Shown here: piece after piece, positions 1 through 6,260 of the stretch
Layout of the letters: each line of letters starts with the position of its first letter
Numbering within the stretch: position 1 is the first letter of the stretch
Assembly: GCA_021802365.1 (NCBI GenBank)
Contig: JAKAAJ010000042.1
Span: forward strand, 1-9,663
Direction of reading: 5' to 3'
Length of the DNA: 9,663 nucleotides
Source: Thermoplasmata archaeon
GTDB lineage: Archaea > Thermoplasmatota > Thermoplasmata > Thermoplasmatales > Thermoplasmataceae
Position numbers and translations under genes: made by a program
Notes under the pieces: model-generated
What the model was told of the DNA's origin: nothing
The model's database searches: none
What the model saw: the letters and a program-made list of their open reading frames with translations, nothing else

Positions 1-6
1 AGGATA

Positions 7-1200
7 ATGTCCAGACTCCTCACGGATCACCCATTTTACGGAGCAATTGCCTCATCCATGAGGATAGTGGAATCTGAAAAGGCAGACAGATTATACACTG
101 ACGGAAACAGCCTTCTTGTGAACCCGATATGGTTCAGGAATGCCGGCATAGAGGAATGTGCATTTGAGTTTTCAAAAGCAGCTTTGAAGATAGCTCTTCT
201 TCAGCAGTCCCGAATGAAGAACAGAGTTCCACTGGTATGGAACCTTGCAATGGAAAGTGTCTGTGATTCAATTCTGCACAGGTATGCAATTTCAGATGGA
301 ATCACTCTGGACAGTTTCAGCATCCTTGCAGAGCAAATGTCTGTGGACGAGTTCTATACTATGATTGTTAGAACCCTGAGGGGTAGTCAGAGATTGGAAA
401 TGCTGGAAAAAATTGAAAAGAAACTGCTGAATAAAGAGAATCTGTCGGAATCTGATGTTTTTCTTTTGAAGGATATAATGAATATTGCGGAGATCAGAAG
501 GAAGGATATCTCATGGTTCATTGACAGATACGGGGACATGACAAGGAGCCATTATCTTTACAGGCCAAAATATTCAGGGAAAATGGTTGCAGCTGAAAGG
601 GCTGAGGCCATGGCAGGGAGAAGGGGAGTCCCTGTTGAAAGGCACATCAAAGGTTCATATGCATATCCCTCCTGGATATACATTCTATCATCGAAACTGG
701 AAATGAACTGCAGAATTGCCTCATTTTCCAGAATTCGGCGAAAATATCAGGACCAGGGTATTGTTCTTCCGTCTTTCAGGGAAAAATTCTCACTGGTCAA
801 CATTGCCATTGACGCCTCAGCATCAATTGACGATAGCACCTTTTCTTTGTTTTCCTGGTCAGTTATTGAGATGCTTACCGGGAACTTCGGTATACAGGCA
901 TTCAGGATCTTTCAGACTGATGCAGGAATCAGGAGTGAAATCACCATTGAGGGGAGAGATATTCCGCAATCTCTCCTTGTAAGAAAGGGAGAGGGGGGAA
1001 CTGATTTCAGGGATCTATTCCGTCATCTGGAAAATACAGGAAACAGAGAACCGCTTATAGTTCTCACAGATGGAAAGGCCTCTGTTCCGGAAAAGGAACC
1101 TGAAGGGTTCAGAACATACTGGATCACAACAGACCATGACCTCCCATGGGGAGAGAACATTAAATGGGATCTGGAGAGATTGGATGTGCCTTCAGCTTAA
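7..1200 (+). CDS. VWA domain protein of the DUF2201 (metallopeptidase-like) family, protease motif lost
   Basis: Two-part protein of 397 residues. Residues about 5-95 resemble the DUF2201 N-terminal domain (HPF start, 'TDG..L..NP', then 'LVWNLA' at 77-81). The C-terminal half, about 260-397, is a VWA domain preceded by the family's 'ILPSF'-like segment (IVLPSF, 252-257). The MIDAS metal site looks intact: D269-A-S271-A-S273, T332 in GGTDF, and D355 in LTDG. Relatives carry HExxH plus a further His in the first domain. Here the aligned stretch reads K57-A-A-L-K61 with Gln at 66, so zinc binding and proteolysis are unlikely. VWA proteins of this type usually work with a MoxR-family AAA+ ATPase in assembling or remodelling complexes in the cytoplasm. 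The start ATG overlaps a TAA (bases 5-7) in another frame, which could be the stop of such an ATPase gene, but that gene lies outside the window. The family call is fairly sure; the cellular target is unknown. Confidence 0.8.
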   Translation: MSRLLTDHPFYGAIASSMRIVESEKADRLYTDGNSLLVNPIWFRNAGIEECAFEFSKAALKIALLQQSRMKNRVPLVWNLAMESVCDSILHRYAISDGITLDSFSILAEQMSVDEFYTMIVRTLRGSQRLEMLEKIEKKLLNKENLSESDVFLLKDIMNIAEIRRKDISWFIDRYGDMTRSHYLYRPKYSGKMVAAERAEAMAGRRGVPVERHIKGSYAYPSWIYILSSKLEMNCRIASFSRIRRKYQDQGIVLPSFREKFSLVNIAIDASASIDDSTFSLFSWSVIEMLTGNFGIQAFRIFQTDAGIRSEITIEGRDIPQSLLVRKGEGGTDFRDLFRHLENTGNREPLIVLTDGKASVPEKEPEGFRTYWITTDHDLPWGENIKWDLERLDVPSA

Positions 1201-1220
1201 ACAGAACGGGCTGCTCAGAA

Positions 1221-1643
1221 ATGACGGAAAACATAATGATAAGTAAAGTACTGGAAAAGTTTCATTCGTTCATTGCCGGGAATCCGGATATTGGTGTAAA
1301 CCAGATAAGTGGAAACTCAATTATGGAGAACAACAAGTACGGGTTCTCGGTGAAGAAGGAACAGTACCGTTATAATTTCAACAACATGTCTTACTTGGAC
1401 ATATCCATGGAGGAGCCTGTAATTGTGGAATACGTATCGGCAGGCATTTTCCACTCCACTGCCGGAAAGAGGCTGGATTTCCACCGCGACTACATTCTGG
1501 TTTATTCTGATCCGGAGAGATCAGCCCCATACCATAAGGTGTATCTGGAAACTTTGCAGGATATTAACTTCAGGAGGCCAGATTCAGATGAGAGAGAATC
1601 ACTGAAATCGGAATCACTCCTCAGGAGGCTTAGGGAAAATTGA
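1221..1643 (+). CDS. Hypothetical protein, 140 aa
   Basis: Not recognised. It is a small soluble protein with no signal peptide or membrane segment. It starts with a helix-like stretch (ISKVLEKFHSFI), has a middle rich in alternating hydrophobic residues that suggests a beta sheet (YGFSVKKEQYRYNF, then PVIVEYVSAGIFHS), and ends in a charged, Arg/Ser/Glu-rich helix (ERESLKSESLLRRLREN). It follows the VWA gene after 20 bases in the same direction, so it is probably cotranscribed and may serve the same complex. The reading frame is open back to 1164, overlapping the VWA gene, but the extra residues look like chance translation. ATG 1221 is preferred, with ATG 1236 also possible; neither has a clear ribosome binding site. 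Confidence 0.6.
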   Translation: MTENIMISKVLEKFHSFIAGNPDIGVNQISGNSIMENNKYGFSVKKEQYRYNFNNMSYLDISMEEPVIVEYVSAGIFHSTAGKRLDFHRDYILVYSDPERSAPYHKVYLETLQDINFRRPDSDERESLKSESLLRRLREN

Positions 1644-1652
1644 TGGAATCGG

Positions 1653-1664
1653 AAAACACTTATC
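1653..1664 (+). promoter_or_regulatory. Probable TATA-type promoter for the 2-hydroxyacid dehydrogenase
   Basis: The stretch AAAACACTTATC sits in the 43-base gap after the hypothetical gene. The CTTATC core lies about 25 bases before the ATG at 1687, and the purine-rich GGAAAA just upstream could be the BRE. That spacing places the transcription start at or next to the ATG, so a leaderless mRNA is likely. The TATA match is imperfect. Confidence 0.45.
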
Positions 1665-1686
1665 TCCAGAGAATCATTAAACCTGC

Positions 1687-2568
1687 ATGATCGTTTCCAT
1701 AATGAGGGAGATCAGCATTGATGTCCTTCAAAGATGCAGAGAAATTACCGGAGCAGATGTAAGGGTATTGGAGCCTGAGGTCGCAGATGTTCAGGTTATT
1801 TACAGGAAATATTCTGTTACTAAGGATCTGAAGATGATTCAGACAATTTCAGCAGGTGTTGACCACCTGGATTTCAAATCAGTTCCGGAAAATGTATTGA
1901 TATGCAGCAATGCCGGAGCTTTCTCTGAACCTGTTGCTGAACATGCTTTTGCCATGCTTCTCTCTGTAAACAAGAGAATAATAGATTTCGAAAAGCAGTC
2001 AAGAAAAGGTGTGTATGAAAGGCTGCCAGTCCGCAGCCTTATCGGCAGGAAAATTGGAATATTCGGGTATGGTGGAATAGGCCGGAGCATGGCGAAAATT
2101 GCAAAATCCCTAAACATGGAAACAGTAGCCTATTCACGCAACAGGAATGGGGATGAAAACCTTGACAGATTTGTCAATACTCCAGAAGAACTGTTCCAGG
2201 AGTCGGATATAGTAGCTCTGGCTATGCCTCTCACCAACATAACGAGAGGCATAGTTGATTCAAAACTTCTCTCAGAATTCAGGGGAGATACAATAGTAAA
2301 TGTGGCCAGGGCAGACGTTGTAAGAGAGAAGGACATGCTGGAATATCTGAGTAAAAATCCCGACAAGATGTACCTTACTGATGTCTGGTGGAGGGAACCA
2401 AATGTTGATTTCCCGATTCCAGAAAATGTCCTGCTCACTCCGCATGTTGGAGGGATAAACAGATCTCTGGAAGAGACAGCCGTATACAGGGCCTGCCAGA
2501 ATGTGAGAAAATTCATAAATGGCGAAAGGCCTGAGCATATTGTGGATAGAAAGGAATATACGAATTAA
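1687..2568 (+). CDS. D-isomer-specific 2-hydroxyacid dehydrogenase, likely NADP(H)-dependent
   Basis: Cytoplasmic oxidoreductase that interconverts a 2-oxoacid and a D-2-hydroxyacid; the glyoxylate/hydroxypyruvate reductase and glycerate dehydrogenase group fits best. The substrate domain carries 'SAGVDHLD' (55-62) and 'EPVAEHAFAMLL' (81-92). The Rossmann domain begins at GYGGIG (127-132). The catalytic triad is visible: R208 in NVARAD, E237 in WWREP, and H253 in TPHVGG. After the second Rossmann strand the usual Asp is absent and the sequence is YSRNRNG (149-155). Basic residues here normally favour NADP(H) over NAD(H). At 293 residues it is shorter than the common 310-330 but complete, and close in size to a Thermoplasma glycerate-dehydrogenase-related protein I recall. 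It has its own promoter and converges on polB with two bases between stop codons. The exact substrate cannot be read from the sequence; phosphoglycerate is less likely because the C-terminal regulatory domain of SerA is missing. Confidence 0.9.
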   Translation: MIVSIMREISIDVLQRCREITGADVRVLEPEVADVQVIYRKYSVTKDLKMIQTISAGVDHLDFKSVPENVLICSNAGAFSEPVAEHAFAMLLSVNKRIIDFEKQSRKGVYERLPVRSLIGRKIGIFGYGGIGRSMAKIAKSLNMETVAYSRNRNGDENLDRFVNTPEELFQESDIVALAMPLTNITRGIVDSKLLSEFRGDTIVNVARADVVREKDMLEYLSKNPDKMYLTDVWWREPNVDFPIPENVLLTPHVGGINRSLEETAVYRACQNVRKFINGERPEHIVDRKEYTN

Positions 2569-2570
2569 GG

Positions 2571-4943
2571 TCAGGAGAATTCAAAAAGGCTCTTCTGTTG
2601 AGTATCCGCGTTATCCTTTACTTTCTCCAGTGTGCTGTTCTGGCTGTTGTCCTGCAATTCCCTGTAGTCCTCGGAAAGTCCCTCAAGAACCCTGTTGAGT
2701 GTCTCATCAACTCTTCTGGCATAATATTCCCAGTCAGGGGTACCGTTGAATGGTACACCATCCATGTATGGCTCAACCTCCTGTGGTGACTTTTTGCTGT
2801 TCGTCACTATCCAGGAGACTTTCATGCCGGGGATGAAGGTTTCACCCATTTCCATCAGTTTCTTGGCAACACGGATATTTGCCAGGGATTGTTCCTTGTA
2901 ATTTCTGAAATCTCTAACTGATCGGGAGATAACAAGATCATCAATATTTATGGATGAAGTATCTCCAGCCTTTATCTTTGCAATTATGTCATTCCTGTAC
3001 GCAATGGCCCCTTCCAGGTTTCTGTCCAGCACCAGCTGGAAGACCCTGGAGAGAGCTTCACTCTGAAGATCGAATGAATCTGTCCTTCTGACCTCATATC
3101 CCCTGACAAGAACTTCCCCTTTCTGTGATTCAGGATATATGATCTTCCCTGCGTATCTCTTCTTGGCACCATGTGAGAAGAGCGGATCCATGACCTTTTC
3201 AAATTCCACAATGACCCCCTCCTCCCGGGAGATACGCTCGCTCAGGTCTCGGCCAATCCGGATGGCATCTTCTGGTGATCCCGCACCAGACTCGATAAAT
3301 ACGGAATCAGTATCACCATATATCACACGGAAATTTTCGGATTTCAGTTTTTCTATGAGCCCCTTTATGGTTTCCCTGGCGTATCCGGTAACTGCGCTTC
3401 CAATTTCCAGGTTAGTGAACCTGTAGAACGATGAGGCAAGGACCCCATAGAATGTGTTCATGAGGATCTTAAGAGCCCCCTGGATTCCGTCAAGATATTC
3501 CCGTTCTTCCCCTCCCGATGCTTTCATACGGGCCTTTACGCGGTCTCTTTCCTCCATCAGGTCCCTCAGGAGTCTTGGTACAAGCCCAGGTTTTCTCTCT
3601 GCGGAGATAAATCGTATTCCGTTTGGAGCAACGTTTTCTCCATCCGGTGAAAGGGTTGTGAAACAGATGTTGTATTTCATAATCATGGACGGATACATGC
3701 TCTTGAAGTCAAGAACAATAACATTATCATATATCCCTGCACCGATGGAGTGAACATATCCTCCTTCAATTGGGTTCTCCTTCCCGTTGTGGGAAGTCAT
3801 GGGGACACCGATATTCTCCCTGTCTGCCTTTCTTATGAGAAGAGAATCCACATAATTGCTGGTCCCTCCATTTGAAACATCATCATACGGTAGTTTGGTG
3901 ACAGTGGACATGAACATGTTCCGGTCAACAACCCTGAGCTTCTGGAATATCTGGAGTGTAAGATATGCATCCTTTATACAGTATTCTATCACCTCCTGCT
4001 TTCTGTTTGCCCATTCCTCCTCTATTTTCAGGCGGTTTATGTTATCCTTTCCTTCCCCAAGTAGCTCCTGAGCAACGTAATTCAGTGTTTCATGCTTTGG
4101 ATGCATTATCTTCTTGACCGCCCACCATGTATCCGATATTGTTCTCCCATGCAGCCGCCAGTACTGTCCCTGAATCCTGTGCGGGGGTTCTCCATCCCTG
4201 CCAATGTTGAATCTGACCCCAAATTTCTGCATTCTTGACTGGATTACGGGAAGGTCGTATCCGTCAATGTTATAACCTGTGAGAATGTCAGGGTCCTCCT
4301 TCTTCACCAGAGAGACAAAATCAGAAAGAATTTTTTTCTCATCTCCTTCAATGTATCCTTTGTGCAGTTCCTTCCCGTCGTGAACCGCATATCCGATCAT
4401 AAGGATGTGCCCATATTCCTCCCCTTTCACCGGAGTGACAGCGTTTTCTATATCGAAGCTCAGAATCTTTACAGGAGGAACAAAATCGTCACAATTTTCA
4501 AGTTTTTCCACCTTAATTACAAGTTCAGTGGTAAAATTAGCCTTTTCTTCAGGCATCTCCTCTCCTGTTATTTTAACACAGGGGTTCAGGTCCATATCAT
4601 ATATGAATCTGTGATGAAATGGTATGTCAGCAGCAAGGACCTTGAACCTGTTTCCACATTTCTCCCTTAACTTCGGGACCTTCCAGGGTGAAGTAACATA
4701 TATCCGTGTTACTTTTCTCACCTTTCCCTCCACCCAGAGTTCCATCTCCTTTTCATCACGGTATTCCTCGTCTGCACGATAGATCTGAAGGCATGCATCA
4801 GATGGCTCAACAAGATCGAAATATGGCCTGAATCCAAAATATAGGGCAGTGACTGATCTGCCGTCGTCAGTTCTCCCGAAAAGCTCAACTGCAACATCCC
4901 TTGTCCTGTAAGAGGCAACAAGGATGCGCATCCTGATCTCCAT
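2571..4943 (-). CDS. polB: Family B DNA-directed DNA polymerase with 3'-5' proofreading exonuclease
   Basis: Replicative or repair DNA polymerase of 790 residues, the usual size for archaeal PolB. The exonuclease motifs are complete: ExoI D164-I-E166, ExoII N225...D230 (NIDGYD), and ExoIII Y321-CIK-D325. Next come the linker motif EGGYV (393-397), polymerase motif A D412-FKSMYPS, motif B K492-ILMN-TFYG, motif C YGDTDS with D544 and D546, and KKRYAG (594-599). No intein or break is seen. The extreme C-terminus QKSLFEF (783-789) fits a PCNA-binding PIP box (QxxLxxF), as expected for a polymerase tethered to the sliding clamp. The first Met is chosen because a good TATA box lies about 25 bases upstream, predicting leaderless translation there; Met5, which starts MRILVASY, is the alternative. 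The gene is divergent from the SHMT-like gene and convergent with the dehydrogenase. Confidence 0.97.
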   Translation of the reverse strand: MEIRMRILVASYRTRDVAVELFGRTDDGRSVTALYFGFRPYFDLVEPSDACLQIYRADEEYRDEKEMELWVEGKVRKVTRIYVTSPWKVPKLREKCGNRFKVLAADIPFHHRFIYDMDLNPCVKITGEEMPEEKANFTTELVIKVEKLENCDDFVPPVKILSFDIENAVTPVKGEEYGHILMIGYAVHDGKELHKGYIEGDEKKILSDFVSLVKKEDPDILTGYNIDGYDLPVIQSRMQKFGVRFNIGRDGEPPHRIQGQYWRLHGRTISDTWWAVKKIMHPKHETLNYVAQELLGEGKDNINRLKIEEEWANRKQEVIEYCIKDAYLTLQIFQKLRVVDRNMFMSTVTKLPYDDVSNGGTSNYVDSLLIRKADRENIGVPMTSHNGKENPIEGGYVHSIGAGIYDNVIVLDFKSMYPSMIMKYNICFTTLSPDGENVAPNGIRFISAERKPGLVPRLLRDLMEERDRVKARMKASGGEEREYLDGIQGALKILMNTFYGVLASSFYRFTNLEIGSAVTGYARETIKGLIEKLKSENFRVIYGDTDSVFIESGAGSPEDAIRIGRDLSERISREEGVIVEFEKVMDPLFSHGAKKRYAGKIIYPESQKGEVLVRGYEVRRTDSFDLQSEALSRVFQLVLDRNLEGAIAYRNDIIAKIKAGDTSSINIDDLVISRSVRDFRNYKEQSLANIRVAKKLMEMGETFIPGMKVSWIVTNSKKSPQEVEPYMDGVPFNGTPDWEYYARRVDETLNRVLEGLSEDYRELQDNSQNSTLEKVKDNADTQQKSLFEFS

Positions 4944-4962
4944 GGTTCATTAATGTAGACAG

Positions 4963-4972
4963 AATATAAAAG
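4963..4972 (-). promoter_or_regulatory. TATA box for polB (leaderless-type promoter)
   Basis: Read on the minus strand the sequence is CTTTTATATT, a strong archaeal TATA box. Its centre lies about 25 bases before the polB ATG at 4943, so transcription should begin at or within a base or two of the start codon. No Shine-Dalgarno sequence is seen between box and ATG, which agrees with a leaderless mRNA. Confidence 0.65.
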
Positions 4973-5012
4973 ATGACCTTTTATCTAATTGTATCAGAAT
5001 GATCTGCCACTT

Positions 5013-5027
5013 GGAAACATTAAATAT
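5013..5027 (+). promoter_or_regulatory. Probable BRE and TATA box for the SHMT-like/CBS operon
   Basis: GGAAAC followed by ATTAAATAT is a good match to an archaeal purine-rich BRE plus TATA box. A start about 25 bases downstream (near 5047-5050) would leave a leader of roughly 45 bases that contains the ribosome binding site at 5079-5086. A second AT-rich stretch, TTTATAATAA near 5059-5068, could act instead, but it would start transcription around 5087 and remove that binding site. Confidence 0.45.
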
Positions 5028-5077
5028 CCTGATAGTATGATTACCAAGTTCTATGAAATTTATAATAACATATTGTG

Positions 5078-5095
5078 AAGGAGGTGCCCCCTCTT
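5078..5095 (+). promoter_or_regulatory. Possible hairpin masking the ribosome binding site
   Basis: AAG(G)AGG at 5078-5084 can pair with CCTCTT at 5090-5095: six base pairs with one bulged G (5081) and the five-base loop TGCCC. The 3' arm ends exactly before the TTG start codon, and the 5' arm is the core of the Shine-Dalgarno sequence. If it forms in the mRNA it would limit ribosome entry. Short leaders of this design can act as heat- or protein-sensitive switches, but function here is inference. Confidence 0.35.
5079..5086 (+). promoter_or_regulatory. Strong Shine-Dalgarno sequence that sets the TTG start
   Basis: AGGAGGTG matches eight consecutive bases of the complement of the archaeal 16S rRNA 3' end (AUCACCUCCU). 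It lies nine bases before TTG 5096. The upstream in-frame GTG at 5075 comes before it and the GTG at 5084 overlaps it, so neither could use it. This is the clearest ribosome binding site in the window. Confidence 0.75.
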
Positions 5096-6259
5096 TTGTC
5101 TGAAATTCTGGAAATTGTGAGAAAACACAACGACTTCAGAAGGTCGTGCCTCAATATGCAGGTATCAGAGAATTTCCTCAGCGGTGATGCCAAAGAAGCC
5201 CTTTCTTCAGACATGGCTTCCCGATATTCTCTGGAGATTGATGGAAAAGAGGCATATGGTGGAGCAAAATTTTCCGAAGAAGTTTTGCACACAACTGAAA
5301 AACTTGTTGCCCGACTTTACGGGAGCAGGTACGCAGAGGTCAGGCCTATTGGTGGGCACATAGCCTCTGAGATTGTTCTTCTTTCACTGGTATCAAGGAA
5401 GGATAATGTACTATCAATACCTGAGAGCAATGGAGGATACACAGGCTATGAGGGGGGATATCTCCCGCAGATGCTTGGTTTCAAGAATTACCACATACCA
5501 TATGACAACGCAACCCAGGAGATCCGCCTTGACAAGCTGGAAAAACTTATGCAGGTGACATCTCCAACCCTTCTGGTTCTTGGGCAGTCTTTCTTTGTCA
5601 GGCATTACGATCTGAAGGCTATCCGGGAGATCTGCGACAGACATGGAACAAAGTTGGCATATGACGGCTCACATGTGATGGGGTTAATTGCCGGGAAAGC
5701 TTTCCAGAAGGATGTTCTTGACTATTGTGACGTACTTTTCGGGTCAACACATAAATCATTCTTTGGTCCACAGGGAGGGATTATACTTACCAATGATGAA
5801 GACATATATGATACGATGAGCAGGAACATCACCTGGCGTTCAATGGATAATTTCCATCCTTCAAGGGTGGCTGCCCTTGGGGTTGCAACAGAGGAGATGA
5901 TAAGATCCGGTGAGAAGTATGCCTCACTTGTAGCATCCAACAGTCATTCCCTTGGAAAGGAACTAAACGATAACGGAATAGGTGTCAGATTTTCCCCCTG
6001 GTTCTCAGAAACGCACCAGATACTTATTGACCCTCAATCCCTCAGTAAATCAGGTCTGGATTTCAGGACTTTCAGTGAAAGGCTTGAGGAAAATGGCATA
6101 ATTACTGACAGGGAAGGCAGGGTCGGGACAGCTGAAATATCAAGATACGGATTAAATAATATGCATGAGATAGCAGAGTTGATTCTCAAAGTATTCCGGG
6201 GAGAATCTGTAAAAGACAGGGTGAAAGAAATGCTCTCAAACATGTCGCTGAAATACTGA
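5096..6259 (+). CDS. Serine hydroxymethyltransferase family PLP enzyme, divergent active site
   Basis: PLP-dependent fold-type I enzyme of the GlyA/SHMT family, 387 residues from the TTG start. PLP-site residues are kept: Schiff-base Lys K220 after His H219 in GSTHKSFFGPQGG, ring-binding D190 and H193 in YDGSH, and S165. E25 in VSEN, Y44 in SRY and Y54 in AYGG are also present. The C-terminus, R342-V-G-T-AEIS-R350-YG, has the archaeal spacing and should hold the substrate carboxylate. Aligned by eye with E. coli SHMT, however, catalytic Glu57 is Leu46, Tyr64 is Ala53, and PLP-stacking His126 is Asn112. True SHMT makes glycine and a one-carbon-loaded pterin from serine; this protein may instead be an aldolase-like paralogue with another amino acid substrate. 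TTG is chosen over GTG 5075 because of the strong ribosome binding site between them. It is coupled to the CBS gene one base downstream. Family is sure; SHMT activity (glyA) is not. Confidence 0.85.
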   Translation: MSEILEIVRKHNDFRRSCLNMQVSENFLSGDAKEALSSDMASRYSLEIDGKEAYGGAKFSEEVLHTTEKLVARLYGSRYAEVRPIGGHIASEIVLLSLVSRKDNVLSIPESNGGYTGYEGGYLPQMLGFKNYHIPYDNATQEIRLDKLEKLMQVTSPTLLVLGQSFFVRHYDLKAIREICDRHGTKLAYDGSHVMGLIAGKAFQKDVLDYCDVLFGSTHKSFFGPQGGIILTNDEDIYDTMSRNITWRSMDNFHPSRVAALGVATEEMIRSGEKYASLVASNSHSLGKELNDNGIGVRFSPWFSETHQILIDPQSLSKSGLDFRTFSERLEENGIITDREGRVGTAEISRYGLNNMHEIAELILKVFRGESVKDRVKEMLSNMSLKY

Positions 6260-6260
6260 G

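Noticed and set aside
1164..1220. Longer start for the hypothetical protein, overlapping the VWA gene by 37 bases
   Set aside because: The 19 added residues (MGSGEIGCAFSLNRTGCSE) look like out-of-frame translation of the VWA C-terminus and there is no ribosome binding site.
3139..4670. Several plus-strand open frames of 70-100 codons inside polB
   Set aside because: They are antisense to an intact, motif-complete polymerase and their products have low-complexity Ser/Arg/Phe-rich composition typical of shadow frames.
5075..5095. GTG 5075 as the start of the SHMT-like gene
   Set aside because: It would place the strong Shine-Dalgarno sequence inside the coding region; TTG 5096 sits at a suitable distance and gives an N-terminus typical of the family.
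1687..6259. A serine-biosynthesis cluster made of the dehydrogenase (as SerA) and the SHMT-like gene
   Set aside because: polB lies between them on the other strand, the dehydrogenase lacks the SerA regulatory domain, and the SHMT-like active site is altered.
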